Source of the DNA: Microcella sp.
GTDB lineage: Bacteria > Actinomycetota > Actinomycetes > Actinomycetales > Microbacteriaceae
Assembly: GCF_019739195.1 (NCBI RefSeq)
Contig: NZ_JAHHDS010000003.1
Span: 1,116,001 to 1,180,000 of the forward strand
Length of the DNA: 64,000 nucleotides
Reading direction: 5' to 3'
Shown here: positions 28,301-36,523 of the stretch, one piece after another
Layout of the letters: each line of letters starts with the position of its first letter
Position numbering within the stretch: position 1 is the stretch's first letter
Notes under the pieces: generated by a model
Databases searched by the model: none
The model's input: only the letters and a program-made list of their open reading frames with translations
What the model was told of the DNA's origin: nothing
Translations under genes and position numbers: made by a program

Positions 28301-31300
28301 CAGCTCGACCTCGATCGAGTCGCCCGCGAGCGATACCACCGGTTGGGGGTCGACCTGGCCATAGGTCTTGCTGGCGTCAGCGACCGACACCTGCAGGGCA
28401 CGGCGCGTGATCGTGAACGAGCCGCCAGTGCTCGATACGTCGTAGTTTCCGGCAGCAGTGCCGAAGTCGATCCAGTCGAGCTCGATCGCATACTCGCCCA
28501 CCGCGGTAGGTTGCGCTGCACTCGACTCGCCCTCGCCCTCGCTGTAGAGGAACGTGGCGCCGATCACATCATGCCCCGGCAAGAGCCCGGTTGCCGTCAC
28601 GCCGATCTCGGCTTCAGGGTCGAGATAGGCGATCTCTGCGGAACCGACCTGCACGAACACGTGCTTCGGATCGATCGTGAGCAGGCCAGTGCCATAGGTG
28701 ATGTCGTAGTTCGCGGCGTTGCCGCCCACGATCTGCACTGCCGTCGCGGTGCCGGTGTAGTCACCAGCGTCGCGCGGGGTCGCGGTCGCCTCGGGCAGTT
28801 CGACCGTCACCGTGCCCAGGGTGTCGCTGAACGCGAGCGACCCCGCGAGCACTCGAGGCGACCAGCCCGTGATCGGGTCACCGTACGTGAGGGTGAGGTC
28901 GTTGATGCCGACCGTGATCGGTCGCGGGTCGATGCGCAACTGGCCCGACTCGGTCTCGACGATCTCGTAGTTGAGCGTGGGGCTCTCGCCGTCGGCGTGA
29001 ATGTCGTAGAACGCGACGTCTTCGCCCGGGTCGCGAGAGATGGTGAGTTCGAGCTCGTCATCGCCGACGAGGCCCTGCGCGATGACCGTGAACTGCGGGT
29101 CGTCATCGCCGTAGTACTTCACCGCATCGGCGACGCTCACAGAGATGGGCTTGGGAGTGATGAAGAGTCGGCCATCGACAATGGTCATGAGGTAGTTCGG
29201 TCCTGCATCGGCGTCACCCGTGATGCGGTAGCCGAGGTTCGCCGGGCGCACATCCTCTCCTGCATCCCGAACGAGCAGGTCTTCGAGCACGTCTCCCTCG
29301 ACGAGTGAGCCGGTCGTGATCTGGTAGGTGAACTCGGGGTCGACCTGGCCGTACTGCTTCTGCACGTCGTCGATCGTGATCGTGATCGGGCGCGGGTCGA
29401 TGCGGAAGCTGTCTCCGATGTAGAGGAAGTCGTAGTTGTCGGTGTTCTCGCCCACATCGGCGTTGCGCGGGGTCACGGTGTAGTCACCGGCACCGGTCGG
29501 CGCCGCGAGAGTGGGACCGAAAGAACTGCCCGAGCGCAGAGTGCCCTGGTAGACCAGTTCGACGCCGTGCAGCTCGTCGCCCTCGATGAGACCCGTCGCC
29601 GTGGTCGTGATCGACTCGGTCGAACCGTAGACGCGGTCGGCGATCGTCGTGCGCACCGTGGCCGACTGACCGATGATCGTGAAGGTGCCGGAAAGACGCT
29701 CGAGCGAGTAGTCGGCGCGACGGCCCGGGTCGAGGGTCACGTCGTCGACGGTGATCGTGTACACCCCGGCGCGAGTCGGAGGCGTCGTCGAGTAGTAGTA
29801 CTCGCCCGAGAAGATGTAGCGCACCGAGGCGATGGTGTCGCCGCCCCGCAGTCCGCTCGTCGTCGACGTGAAGACCGGGGTCGGGTCGCCGTAGTTGATG
29901 GTCGTGTCGTCAGGGTCGATCGTGAGCGTCGCGTAGGCAGTGAGGCATGAGGCGATCTCGAAGGCCCCCGCGCCCGTCGACGGGTAGACGACGACGGTCG
30001 GGTTGCCCGGTGCGAGCGACGGAGGCACCTCGAAGCGCACCGAGGTGTCGGTGCTGCTGACGACCTCGGCGATGACGCCACCGATCGTCACGACGGGCGT
30101 GCCATCGCCGAAACCTGTACCCGTGACGGTCACGTCTCCGGGGTTCTCATCGAGGTAGAGGTAGCGCGGCGAGACAGCACTGCAGCTGTCGATCACCGGC
30201 GGGTAGGGCACGGTGAGGGCGTAGTTGAGAAGCGCGAAGCCCTCGTTCGTCGTGACCCGCAACTGGTAGACGCCCGACGCCAGCGCAGGGGTACGGAAAG
30301 TCACGCGTCCTTGATCGACGACGGTGAGGTCGCTGACGGCGTACACCACTCCGCCACGCTCGAACCAGACGCTTGCCGCCACATCGTTGCTGCCGAGAAA
30401 GTGCTCGCCGAGCACGGTGACGAGGGTGCCGCCCGACTGCGGTGCGCGCACCGGCAGCGACGACGTGATGATGGGGGTGCGAATCTCGGGCACGTACCGG
30501 TAGCCGGCGCTCAGCACACCGTTTCCGGAGCCCTGCGCGGGCGTCACGCGCACGTCGGCGGCTCCTGTTCCCGCGGGAGTCACGACCGTGATGCGCGTGC
30601 TGGACTGCAACTGGAGGCTCGTCGCGGGCACCCCGCCAAACGTCACGCTCGGCGTTCCCGAGCCGAAGCCTTCACCGGTGATCGTCACCGTGGTGCCGCC
30701 GCTCTCGGGACCCGCCTCGGGCAGCAGCGACTGCACGAGCGCCGCACGATAGGTGAAGGCGTTGAGCTTGGGCAGGGGCGTGCCGCCCTGCGGCGTCACG
30801 ACGACATCGGCAGCACCGACGGTGCCGGGCGGAACGGTCACGTAGATGAACTCGTCGGTGCTGCTCGTGACGGTCGCAGGCACACCGTCGAACGTCACGG
30901 CAGGGGTACCCTCGCCGAAGCCGCGACCGACGATGGTCACGGAGGCGTCCCCGGCCGAGTAGCCCCAGTTGGGCGAGACGGCTGAGAAGGTGGGGGGCGC
31001 GGTGTAGGTGAAACCATCGGTCGAGACGACTCGGCCGGTCTGCATGGTCACGCTGAGGTCGGCGGCGCCGAGCGTGCCGGGAGGCGCGACGGCGACAATG
31101 CTCGTGGGGCTGTGCGAGATGATCGCCGCTGCGCACGCAGTGCCGAAGCGCACCACCGGTGTCGTGCTGCCGAAGCCCGTGCCGCTGATCGTGACGCTTG
31201 TGCCGCCGGCGGTGATGCCGCTCGAGGGCGAGATCGACGAGATGGTCGGTGTCGTGGTGGCCGCGGCATAGGTGACGGCGTTGGTCAGGGTGGCTGTGCC

Positions 31301-32719
31301 GCCCCGTGTGTCAGGCGCCACCGTGACGGTGGCCGGCCCGGCAAAGCCATCAGGCGCAACCGCGGTGAGCTGGGTGTCGCTCGTGCGCACCACGCACGTC
31401 GCAGGCCGGCCGCCCACGGTCACCACGGGGGTGCCGCTCGCACCGAAACCCGAGCCCGCCACGGTGATGAGCCCTCCGCCGTTGATCAGCACCGTGCTCG
31501 GCGAGACGGACGAGATCGAGGGCACTGCCGCATAGGTGTACCCGCGCGGCAGAGTCGCTGCGCCCGCTGCGTTCGTGACGCGCACCGACACCGCGGCGGC
31601 GGCGGCGCCCGCAGGCACGCGCACGACCATCGAGGTGCCGCCCGCCACCACCGACTGCACGGCCGCAGCGTTGTCGCCGAAGGTCACCGTAGTGGAAGGG
31701 GTGAAGTTCGTTCCCGTGATGGTGACGTTCTCGCCACCGGCGAGGGGGCCGCGGTTCGGGGTGACCGCGGTGATCGTGGGGGCGGTCGGCACCGCCGCGT
31801 AGGTGTAGTTCAGCGAACCGGTGGCCGTCAGCGCGGGGCTCACGGCCGTGATGCGCACGACAACGGGGGCGCTGCCGACGACGCCCGAGGGAGTGGTGGC
31901 CTGGATGCTCGTGCTCGAGACCCGTGTGATCGCGGTTGCCGAAACACCACCGATCGTCACGCTCGGCGTGCCGGTGACGCCGAAGCCCGCACCCGTGATG
32001 GTCACGCGCGTGCCACCGGTCTCGGGGCCCGAGGTCGGAGTCATGGAGGTCACGGTGGGCTGGAGGTAGCGGTAGGCGTCGTCGCGCTGCACGACCTGGG
32101 TCGAGGTGACGACGGCGACATCGACAGTGCCCGGTGCACGCTGGGGCGCACGGATCGTGATCGAGCTGCCGTTCGCGCCGCGATCGACGAACGACCAGTG
32201 ATCGATCTCGACCGAGCCGAAGCGCACGTGGGTGACGGCGTAGAGACCCGAACCACCGATCGTGACGAGCTCGCCGCCGGGCGCAGAGCCCTCACTCGGA
32301 GCGACGGTCGTGATGGTGGGCGCGGCGAAGCTCGAGCGGTATTCGAAGGCTCCGACGCGCGTGATCGGCTCGCCGCCTTGAGGAGTTACAGCCACGGTCG
32401 CTGCTCCGGCACTGCCCGCGGGTGTCACGGCGGTGACGAGCGTGTCGCTGTGCCGCACGACTGATGTGGCGGGGTTGCCGCCGATCGTCACAACTGGAGT
32501 GCCACTGTCACCGAAGCCCGTACCGACGATCTCGATGGCTGTGCCGCCCAAGGTCGTGCCCTGATCGGGCGCGACACTCGTGATCGAGCCAGAGCTAGCC
32601 CACGCAGGAGCCGTCGCGGCGGGTGCGATGAGCGAGACTCCGATAAGCACAGCGAGTAAGGCTGCGAGAGGGCGAACCGGGCGGACAAGAGACAGGAAAG
32701 GCCGGGGGGTCGACGCCAT
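22304..32719 (-). CDS. Giant LAxTG-anchored surface protein with IPT and MBG repeats
   Basis: A single 10.4-kb frame encoding 3471 residues. Order: signal peptide (about 1-43, ending A-P-A-W-A); ten IPT/TIG Ig-like units (about 45-925; each with 'G-G-T-x-V-T-I-x-G-x-G-F'); about 26 tandem MBG-type units of roughly 81 residues (about 928-3045; each with 'K-x-Y-G-D-x-D-P' and a closing 'G-x-L-T-I'); two more IPT units; an SdrD-B-like domain ('L-D-L-N-G-D-G-V-L-D'); a CarboxypepD-reg-like domain; then L-A-A-T-G (22417-22403), a membrane helix and R-R-R. LAxTG is the class E sortase signal of high-GC actinobacteria, so wall anchoring is expected; no sortase gene is in the window. ATG 32719 chosen for GGAGAGAGAA upstream. 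Likely adhesion or matrix; ligand unknown. Confidence 0.95.
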   Translation of the reverse strand: MASTPRPFLSLVRPVRPLAALLAVLIGVSLIAPAATAPAWASSGSITSVAPDQGTTLGGTAIEIVGTGFGDSGTPVVTIGGNPATSVVRHSDTLVTAVTPAGSAGAATVAVTPQGGEPITRVGAFEYRSSFAAPTITTVAPSEGSAPGGELVTIGGSGLYAVTHVRFGSVEIDHWSFVDRGANGSSITIRAPQRAPGTVDVAVVTSTQVVQRDDAYRYLQPTVTSMTPTSGPETGGTRVTITGAGFGVTGTPSVTIGGVSATAITRVSSTSIQATTPSGVVGSAPVVVRITAVSPALTATGSLNYTYAAVPTAPTITAVTPNRGPLAGGENVTITGTNFTPSTTVTFGDNAAAVQSVVAGGTSMVVRVPAGAAAAAVSVRVTNAAGAATLPRGYTYAAVPSISSVSPSTVLINGGGLITVAGSGFGASGTPVVTVGGRPATCVVRTSDTQLTAVAPDGFAGPATVTVAPDTRGGTATLTNAVTYAAATTTPTISSISPSSGITAGGTSVTISGTGFGSTTPVVRFGTACAAAIISHSPTSIVAVAPPGTLGAADLSVTMQTGRVVSTDGFTYTAPPTFSAVSPNWGYSAGDASVTIVGRGFGEGTPAVTFDGVPATVTSSTDEFIYVTVPPGTVGAADVVVTPQGGTPLPKLNAFTYRAALVQSLLPEAGPESGGTTVTITGEGFGSGTPSVTFGGVPATSLQLQSSTRITVVTPAGTGAADVRVTPAQGSGNGVLSAGYRYVPEIRTPIITSSLPVRAPQSGGTLVTVLGEHFLGSNDVAASVWFERGGVVYAVSDLTVVDQGRVTFRTPALASGVYQLRVTTNEGFALLNYALTVPYPPVIDSCSAVSPRYLYLDENPGDVTVTGTGFGDGTPVVTIGGVIAEVVSSTDTSVRFEVPPSLAPGNPTVVVYPSTGAGAFEIASCLTAYATLTIDPDDTTINYGDPTPVFTSTTSGLRGGDTIASVRYIFSGEYYYSTTPPTRAGVYTITVDDVTLDPGRRADYSLERLSGTFTIIGQSATVRTTIADRVYGSTESITTTATGLIEGDELHGVELVYQGTLRSGSSFGPTLAAPTGAGDYTVTPRNADVGENTDNYDFLYIGDSFRIDPRPITITIDDVQKQYGQVDPEFTYQITTGSLVEGDVLEDLLVRDAGEDVRPANLGYRITGDADAGPNYLMTIVDGRLFITPKPISVSVADAVKYYGDDDPQFTVIAQGLVGDDELELTISRDPGEDVAFYDIHADGESPTLNYEIVETESGQLRIDPRPITVGINDLTLTYGDPITGWSPRVLAGSLAFSDTLGTVTVELPEATATPRDAGDYTGTATAVQIVGGNAANYDITYGTGLLTIDPKHVFVQVGSAEIAYLDPEAEIGVTATGLLPGHDVIGATFLYSEGEGESSAAQPTAVGEYAIELDWIDFGTAAGNYDVSSTGGSFTITRRALQVSVADASKTYGQVDPQPVVSLAGDSIEVELSGDDRDAVEASVSRAAGDYVGSYDYLVDADAESNFVIEIIDDGALTITPKAISVTAEAATKVYGDADPTFVAVSNDLVGDDELTGTLTRATGESVGAYPVQQGTVDNERNPNYTITFTDGEFEITQRAITVAVVDDVITYGDDVPAFTIEVVSGALLEGHTLNGAATALSPEISGRAAVGSYTVTPSELALTGGAVANYAVTYQAGTLEVQQRELTVTVEDQTIGFGEPVAAVTIVSTGLQAPDVVSDFSVQFRGIEGTEYGPSTTAPEAAGTYAIELVDIEVGAETANYSITAVDGTLTIEPGPLVIIVNDASKVYGDSDPQFTVDSSAVTGISESDVAAIEAALVRVEGENVGEYAISIEADAALNYEVELSNEAPTPVLRITARPIVVTIDNAEKQVGDNDPFEFTYSVDDLVSGDSLSGAPERTGTEVRGTHPITAGTLDAGTNYTMTVNPGTFTITTRSITVAVGDESIAYGDSLPTWQLEVVSGSLRDGDDIVDALIDFEGEGGGRLAHGTYTATPSSLEFSGTGTSEEIAADYVIEYESGTLTVTPREITIAINDAVKIYGDADPAFTVDDSALLDGDSLTGAAQRDEGEAVGDYTIGSGTLSAGENYDVTWTTGTLTINQRAITITATDREKVYGEADPALTWSLTDGTIVEGDTLEGLLQRARGDDVIDGGYAITGVDGAEPNYDTTVIPGTFTITPATISIAIDNAEKEFGTDDPTFTYEVTGLLDGDTLSGAPSRDEGEGRGTWTIRVGTLDAGDNYAIGTVTNGTLTITPRAIVVGVLDREIDYGQADGAFTPTIIEGGPLVGDDDLTSIVATVESAASPRPVGTYDVSTSDAVIANGDAADYAIEYRSGTLTVSQLAITISIADAEKQYLASDPSIDIDDSALLEGDALSGAATREEGELVGEYDYTQGTLDAGLNYAVTWQFGALTIVQLPVVIDIADDSKVYGEGDPSSFDFTAPEGVALSAGDLEAIAALIGRESGDDAGDYALQLSGSDAGNVTVTGDTATFTIDPKPITVSAVADSKIYGDDDPALQAQSAGLVGSDELAGTPSRAAGEGVGGYLITQGTVETASNPNYVITWSSEAELTIEQRPLELTIDDGDKVYGEPDPSFTTQITSGSLVGTDAITGSPVREVGADVDDYVIARGTVAVSANYDLTVVSGTFTITSRPISIDIEDAEKEFGDDEPESFAWSIGEGTLVGGDEIMGAPDRAAGENRGEYAIGLGSLSAGSNYALSTDGGTFTITPRAVTVTVLDAEKVFGEDDPEFEFEITVGSLLDESDAAIVAGELGRDDTSDDVGEYEVTAQPSPVANYVVTAVPGTLTISKRPVTVTPDDVSKTYGESDPSLTFSVSNGVEGEPVLGTLSRAEGENVGGYAITGGTVANALNPNYTVTVATGSELTIEARPVTVTVGGTGKTYGDADPDSLGAVITDGSLVGEDLLEGAPQRAPGEDAGTYVVTRGTLDLGANYELTVVDGTFTIAQRTLTLALGFSISAYGEPIAPAVPSVSGLQFDDAIVGQVETFDGSTVVSTEPGMSIRSIQSVTTAPGASSNYVLDVSVGTHIIAGPTALRIDPAEGLTSGGLPFTITGSGFGAEAPEVLFDGVPATEVVLEGHDRISGLTPAHDAATVDVTVVTGAGETVLTQAYTYVEPIPGPVVLSMSPGFGPVDGGTEITVTGAHLVGSDGEPAEVLLDGVPVADVRVADDGESLIAVTAPAPEGPRDVDIMTYDGGTTFFDGFTYVPGPAATLDGTLWLDLNGDGVLDADEPGLPGVGLSLVPVEIGPSSDSVSFESADAVAAMVTSDANGEYSFGEVPFGTYQLVVQLPAGTTMTAGPGIGGVSELITVDDTTTDLAIGLAGDESLTITVTMADGEPVPGATVEARWSGVDGLCDTADDLVLVADTDIEGQVRFTGVPAGLWCVTASATGWQPQRAEVETGGGADATLSIVLGSRLAATGAEPAGVIGLAIALLLGGALAIAAGGRRRLAQR

Positions 32720-32850
32720 GGGATTCTCTCTCCGTTGATGTACGCCGATCGCTCGTGAGCAGCGCTCCACGACCGCACTTCGCCCAGTCGGCGAAGCGAG
32801 TTCAGGTCACGCCACGGTATTGGCCTTGAATCGTGTTCACAACGGGAGGA

Positions 32851-32905
32851 GTTCGCTCTGCGAACGACACCCCCCGAATGCGGGACCCCTGCGCGAGGGG
32901 TGTCG
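32851..32905. promoter_or_regulatory. Two adjacent hairpins in the divergent promoter region
   Basis: GTTCGC-tct-GCGAAC (32851-32865) is followed directly by CGACACCCC (32865-32873) pairing with GGGGTGTCG (32897-32905). They share one base and lie between the giant gene (start 32719, minus) and the SRPBCC gene (start 32961, plus). Could be leader-RNA structures or operator sites. The rest of 32720-32960 shows no gene. Confidence 0.5.
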
Positions 32906-32960
32906 AGAAGGCCTGGTGCGCAGCATCAGCGTGAACGCATGCGCGTGACACACTGAGCCC

Positions 32961-33569
32961 GTGAGCAATCGTTCGATCCGCGTTGAGGCACTCATCGACG
33001 CGGACCTGGAGAGGGTGTGGAAGCTCACGCAAGACCCCGAGCTACATGCGCGGTGGGATGCCCGCTTCAGCCGCATCGTGCCCACCGAGCAGGGCGGCGA
33101 CGGCCTGTGGCGGTTCACGTACGAGCGCCGCCTGCTGGTGCGCACGATTCGAGGCACGGGCATCTCGCTCGGCTCGCGCGAGGGCTCAGACGGCGCCCGC
33201 ACCTCGGCCCTGCGATTCACGACGACCGATAGGCTCTCGCCCCTGCGCGATGGCCGCGGCTACTGGCGCTACGAGCCCGTCGACGGCGGGGTGCGGTTCA
33301 TCACCGGCTACGACTACGAACCAGGCTGGGGCGCCCTGCTCGACAGGTTCGTCGTGCGGCGACTCGTGGCGTGGATGACCGCCGCGAGCTTCGCGCGCCT
33401 GCGCCGGTGGGCCGAGGCCGATGAGCCGCCCGAGCGCTGGCCGCTGTGGAAGATGGCGCTGCCGGGGGCGCGCGACCGACCGCGAGCATCCGACTGCCTC
33501 TGGAGCATCGGGAGGCCGACCGCGATGGCCGACGCCCCCGCCTCGCTCGCGACCCTGGACGCACCGTGA
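32961..33569 (+). CDS. SRPBCC-fold (START-like) protein
   Basis: A 202-residue cytoplasmic protein. The opening 'I-R-V-E-A-L-I-D-A-D-L-E-R-V-W-K-L-T-Q-D-P' followed by 'R-W-D' and a long C-terminal helix (about 130-155) is the helix-grip pattern of polyketide cyclase/START-type ligand-binding proteins. The last 40 residues are low-complexity. GTG start at 32961 without a clear ribosome site. The next gene begins within its stop (GTGA), so the two act together; ligand unknown, but the DUF4166 partner suggests a lipid or small-hydrophobe role. Confidence 0.8.
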   Translation: MSNRSIRVEALIDADLERVWKLTQDPELHARWDARFSRIVPTEQGGDGLWRFTYERRLLVRTIRGTGISLGSREGSDGARTSALRFTTTDRLSPLRDGRGYWRYEPVDGGVRFITGYDYEPGWGALLDRFVVRRLVAWMTAASFARLRRWAEADEPPERWPLWKMALPGARDRPRASDCLWSIGRPTAMADAPASLATLDAP

Positions 33570-34267
33570 CGTCGACCGGCACCGCGCGCAGCATGTTCGC
33601 CACCGCCATGGGTGGCGACTTCGACCGCCTGCATCCGATGCTGCAGCGCCGCTTCGGCGTGAGCCTCGCAGGCGGCTACGCGTGCGTCGGGCGCGGCGTC
33701 ATGACGCGCATCAGGCGCGGGCCGTGGTGGACGGTTCCGTTCATGCACATCGGGCGCATCCGCAACATCCTGGCCCCCTACCCCGGCGATGAGGTGCCGT
33801 TCACGGTCGAGAACTACCCGTACGTCGACCCGTTCGGGCGCGAGACGGTGACCTTCGTGCGCACCTTCGCCTACCCCGACCGACCCGGCAAGCCCGGGCG
33901 ATTCGACGCAACGATGATCCTCGGTCAGAACGGGCGCGTCGTCGACTACCTCGGAACCCACCAGCACCTCGCGGTCGACCTCGAGCTGACCGCAGAGCCC
34001 GACGGCTCGCTGCGCTTGCGATCAGATGCTCAGCGCTTCTACGCCGGGCCCCTCGCGTTCCGCTTTCCGATGCTGTTCTCGGGCCGCGCCGACCTGCACG
34101 AGTCGTTCGACGACGACACCGGCGAGTTCGTCATCCGGCTCGAGGTACGCAACCGCGCTTTCGGCTTCCTCTTCGGGTACGAGGGTCGCTTCACGTGCCA
34201 GTTCCCGCCCGTGGGCGATGCTCCGCCCGCGCATGTGCTGCCGGTGCGGCACGAGCGCCGCGAATAG
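33566..34267 (+). CDS. DUF4166 domain protein
   Basis: A 233-residue protein that begins 'A-T-A-M-G-G-D-F-D-R-L-H-P-M-L-Q-R-R-F-G-V', the family-typical N-terminus of DUF4166, and continues with 'R-x-F-Y-A-G-P-L-A-F-R-F-P' and a C-terminal beta segment 'G-F-L-F-G-Y-E-G-R-F'. No signal peptide or membrane helix. GTG start at 33566 overlaps the upstream stop by 4 bases. DUF4166 domains are also found fused to saccharopine dehydrogenase-like or epimerase domains; biochemical role unknown. Confidence 0.85.
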   Translation: MTSTGTARSMFATAMGGDFDRLHPMLQRRFGVSLAGGYACVGRGVMTRIRRGPWWTVPFMHIGRIRNILAPYPGDEVPFTVENYPYVDPFGRETVTFVRTFAYPDRPGKPGRFDATMILGQNGRVVDYLGTHQHLAVDLELTAEPDGSLRLRSDAQRFYAGPLAFRFPMLFSGRADLHESFDDDTGEFVIRLEVRNRAFGFLFGYEGRFTCQFPPVGDAPPAHVLPVRHERRE

Positions 34268-34273
34268 CCGTCG

Positions 34274-35251
34274 CTACGACGCTCGAGTGCGCTCGCCCTC
34301 ATCGACGGCGTGTGCTCCGAACGCTCGACGGTAATCGCGTGGCGTGGTGTGCAGCGTGCGCAGGAAGTGGTGTCGCAGCACTGACGCCGTGCCGAAGCCG
34401 CAGAGCCGCGCGATCTCGTCGACCGAGTGCTGACTCTGCTCGAGCAGGTGCTGCGCGCGCAGGGTGCGCTGCCGGTTGAGCCACGCCGCGGGGCTCGTGC
34501 CGAGTTCTGAGCGAAAACGGCGCGAGAAGGTTCTGCTCGACATGTGGGCCTGACGGGCGAGTTGGTCTACCGTGAGCTCGTCGTCGAGATGATCGAGCAT
34601 CCATTCGGTCAGTCGGCTGAACGGAGACTCGTCTGCGTGGCGAGGAGGCGGGGCGATGTACTGGCTCTGTCCGCCATCGCGCTGCGGCGGCACGACCATG
34701 CGGCGAGCGATGACTGTTGCCGCCGCGGCACCGAGCTCGCGCCGCACGAGGTGCAGGCAGGCATCAATGCCGGCAGCCGTGCCCGCCCCTGTGATGACCC
34801 GTCGGTCTTCGACGAAGAGCACATCAGCATCGACCGTGGTGCGAGGGTATGCGCGTTGCATCTCATCGGCGTACATCCAGTGCGTGGCGCTGCGTCGGCC
34901 ATCGAGAATGCCCGACTCTCCGAGTACGAACGAGCCGCTGCAGACGCTCAGCACCCACGCACCGCGAGCTTCTGCCGCTCTGATGACCTTGAGATACCGC
35001 TCGTCGACGGGCCCGATGCTGCGTGCGGAGACCGCGATGAGGTCGGCGTGCGCCGCGACTGAGAGATCGTTCTCGACAACGATGTCGAAGCCCATGCTCG
35101 TCGGCACGGGGCCCGGTTCGGCGGTGGCGACGCAGAAGTCGAAGGCCGGGCCACCCATGGCCGTGCGATCGAGTCCGAACACCTCGCACAGAACGCCGAA
35201 CTCGAATGGCGCTACCCCGGGAATCGCCAAAGCGACCACGGACGTGAGCAT
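34274..35251 (-). CDS. AraC-family regulator with DJ-1/PfpI-like sensor domain
   Basis: A 325-residue transcription factor. The N-terminal class I glutamine-amidotransferase-like domain (about 1-185) has the elbow 'V-L-S-V-C-S-G-S-F-V-L-G-E-S-G-I-L' with a Cys and the following 'T-H-W'; in this GlxA/FtrA branch the domain senses rather than hydrolyses. The C-terminal AraC domain (about 215-315) shows both helix-turn-helix units ('D-Q-L-A-R-Q-A-H-M-S-S-R-T-F' and 'D-E-I-A-R-L-C-G-F-G-T'). ATG 35251 is preceded by GGGAGGTGG, better than the Met 13 codons upstream. Divergent from the tiny membrane gene at 35349; ends 6 bases from the DUF4166 stop. Confidence 0.92.
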   Translation of the reverse strand: MLTSVVALAIPGVAPFEFGVLCEVFGLDRTAMGGPAFDFCVATAEPGPVPTSMGFDIVVENDLSVAAHADLIAVSARSIGPVDERYLKVIRAAEARGAWVLSVCSGSFVLGESGILDGRRSATHWMYADEMQRAYPRTTVDADVLFVEDRRVITGAGTAAGIDACLHLVRRELGAAAATVIARRMVVPPQRDGGQSQYIAPPPRHADESPFSRLTEWMLDHLDDELTVDQLARQAHMSSRTFSRRFRSELGTSPAAWLNRQRTLRAQHLLEQSQHSVDEIARLCGFGTASVLRHHFLRTLHTTPRDYRRAFGAHAVDEGERTRAS

Positions 35252-35348
35252 GGCGACACCACCTCCCGCACCAGGATGGCATGAAATCACTGAACTGTGT
35301 CATTTCTGCCACTCGTGGCTCAGTCTTGGCGACCATAGATTTTCAGCC

Positions 35349-35507
35349 ATGACCTCGCTGATCCTTCTCCTCACTCTCGCGGTGGGAGCGATCGCGGGCA
35401 CGGTGAGCGCCGTGCATCGCGACGGGTACCGCCGTGCACCTGACCGTCGACCGTTGCGGGAGTACGAGCGCGACGAGCCGTACGCAGCCTGGAGCGATCG
35501 CGCATAG
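35349..35507 (+). CDS. 52-residue single-helix membrane protein
   Basis: One hydrophobic helix (about 2-23, 'L-I-L-L-L-T-L-A-V-G-A-I-A-G') followed by a charged Arg/Asp/Tyr tail of about 28 residues. Not matched to a named family; short proteins of this style occur in Microbacteriaceae. No strong ribosome site before the ATG. A good terminator 43 bases after its stop supports a real transcript. Confidence 0.55.
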   Translation: MTSLILLLTLAVGAIAGTVSAVHRDGYRRAPDRRPLREYERDEPYAAWSDRA

Positions 35508-35550
35508 AGCGTGCGGGGCGCGATACACGCTCGTCGCGCGCCGCACACGG

Positions 35551-35602
35551 CGACGGCCCTGCCGCCCCATCCAGGGGAGCGGCAGGGCCGTCGTTCTTCG
35601 TT
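35551..35602 (+). terminator. Intrinsic terminator, probably bidirectional
   Basis: CGACGGCCCTGCCGC (35551-35565) pairs perfectly over 15 bp with GCGGCAGGGCCGTCG (35579-35593), followed on the plus strand by TTCTTCGTT. It ends the plus-strand mini-gene and lies 14 bases beyond the convergent sucD stop. Confidence 0.85.
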
Positions 35603-35606
35603 ACGG

Positions 35607-36509
35607 CTAAAGCGCCGCGATGACCTCACGCATGAGCGCTGCCGTCTCGCTCGGCGTCTTGCCGACCTTGACTCCGGCGGCCTCGAGGGCCTCCTTCTTC
35701 GCTTGGGCGGTGCCCGCCGAGCCACTGACGATCGCGCCAGCGTGACCCATGGTCTTGCCCTCAGGAGCCGTGAAGCCAGCGACGTATCCGACTACAGGCT
35801 TCGTGACGTTGGACTTGATGAAGTCGGCCGCGCGCTCTTCGGCGTCGCCGCCGATCTCGCCGATCATGACGATCGCCTTCGTCTCCGGATCGGCCTCAAA
35901 GGCCGCGAGAGCATCGATGTGCGTCGTGCCGATGATGGGGTCGCCGCCAATGCCGATCGCGGTCGAGAAGCCCAGATCGCGCAGCTCGTACATCATCTGG
36001 TAGGTCAGCGTGCCCGACTTCGACACGAGGCCGATGGGGCCCTTGCCCGTGATGTTGGCGGGCGTGATGCCGACCAACGCCTCGCCCGGCGTGATGATGC
36101 CGGGGCAGTTCGGGCCGATGATGCGCGTGGCGTTGCCCTTCGCCTGAGCGTGCGCCCAGATCTCGGCGGTGTCGAGCACGGGGATGCCCTCGGTGATGAT
36201 GACGAGCAGCGGGATGCCCGCGTCGATCGCCTCGAACGCGGCGTCTTTCGAGAACGCCGGCGGCACAAAGGCGATCGAGACGTCGGCGCCCGTGGCCGAC
36301 ATGGCCTCGGCGACGGTGGCGAAGACGGGAAGCTCGACGGTCGAGCCATCGGCCGCGGTGTGGGTCACGGTCGTGCCGGCCTTGCGGGCGTTGACACCGC
36401 CGACGACCTGCGTGCCAGCCTTGAGCATGAGGGCGGTGTGCTTCGTGCCCTCACCGCCCGTGATGCCCTGCACGATGACTTTCGAATCCTTGTTGAGGAA
36501 GATCGACAT
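35607..36509 (-). CDS. sucD: Succinyl-CoA synthetase alpha subunit
   Basis: A 300-residue alpha subunit that binds CoA and carries the phosphorylated His of succinyl-CoA synthetase, which couples succinyl-CoA hydrolysis to nucleotide triphosphate synthesis in the TCA cycle. It starts '[18 protein letters not shown]', has the CoA loop, '[11 protein letters not shown]' and the active-site 'M-G-H-A-G-A-I-V' near residue 250. Follows sucC after 14 bases in one operon. Confidence 0.97.
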   Translation of the reverse strand: MSIFLNKDSKVIVQGITGGEGTKHTALMLKAGTQVVGGVNARKAGTTVTHTAADGSTVELPVFATVAEAMSATGADVSIAFVPPAFSKDAAFEAIDAGIPLLVIITEGIPVLDTAEIWAHAQAKGNATRIIGPNCPGIITPGEALVGITPANITGKGPIGLVSKSGTLTYQMMYELRDLGFSTAIGIGGDPIIGTTHIDALAAFEADPETKAIVMIGEIGGDAEERAADFIKSNVTKPVVGYVAGFTAPEGKTMGHAGAIVSGSAGTAQAKKEALEAAGVKVGKTPSETAALMREVIAAL

Positions 36510-36523
36510 TGTTCGCGTATCCC

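Noticed and set aside
25538-29308. Two long plus-strand frames of 734 and 495 residues
   Set aside because: Antisense to the MBG repeats of the giant gene; their apparent periodicity is a reflection of that repeat.
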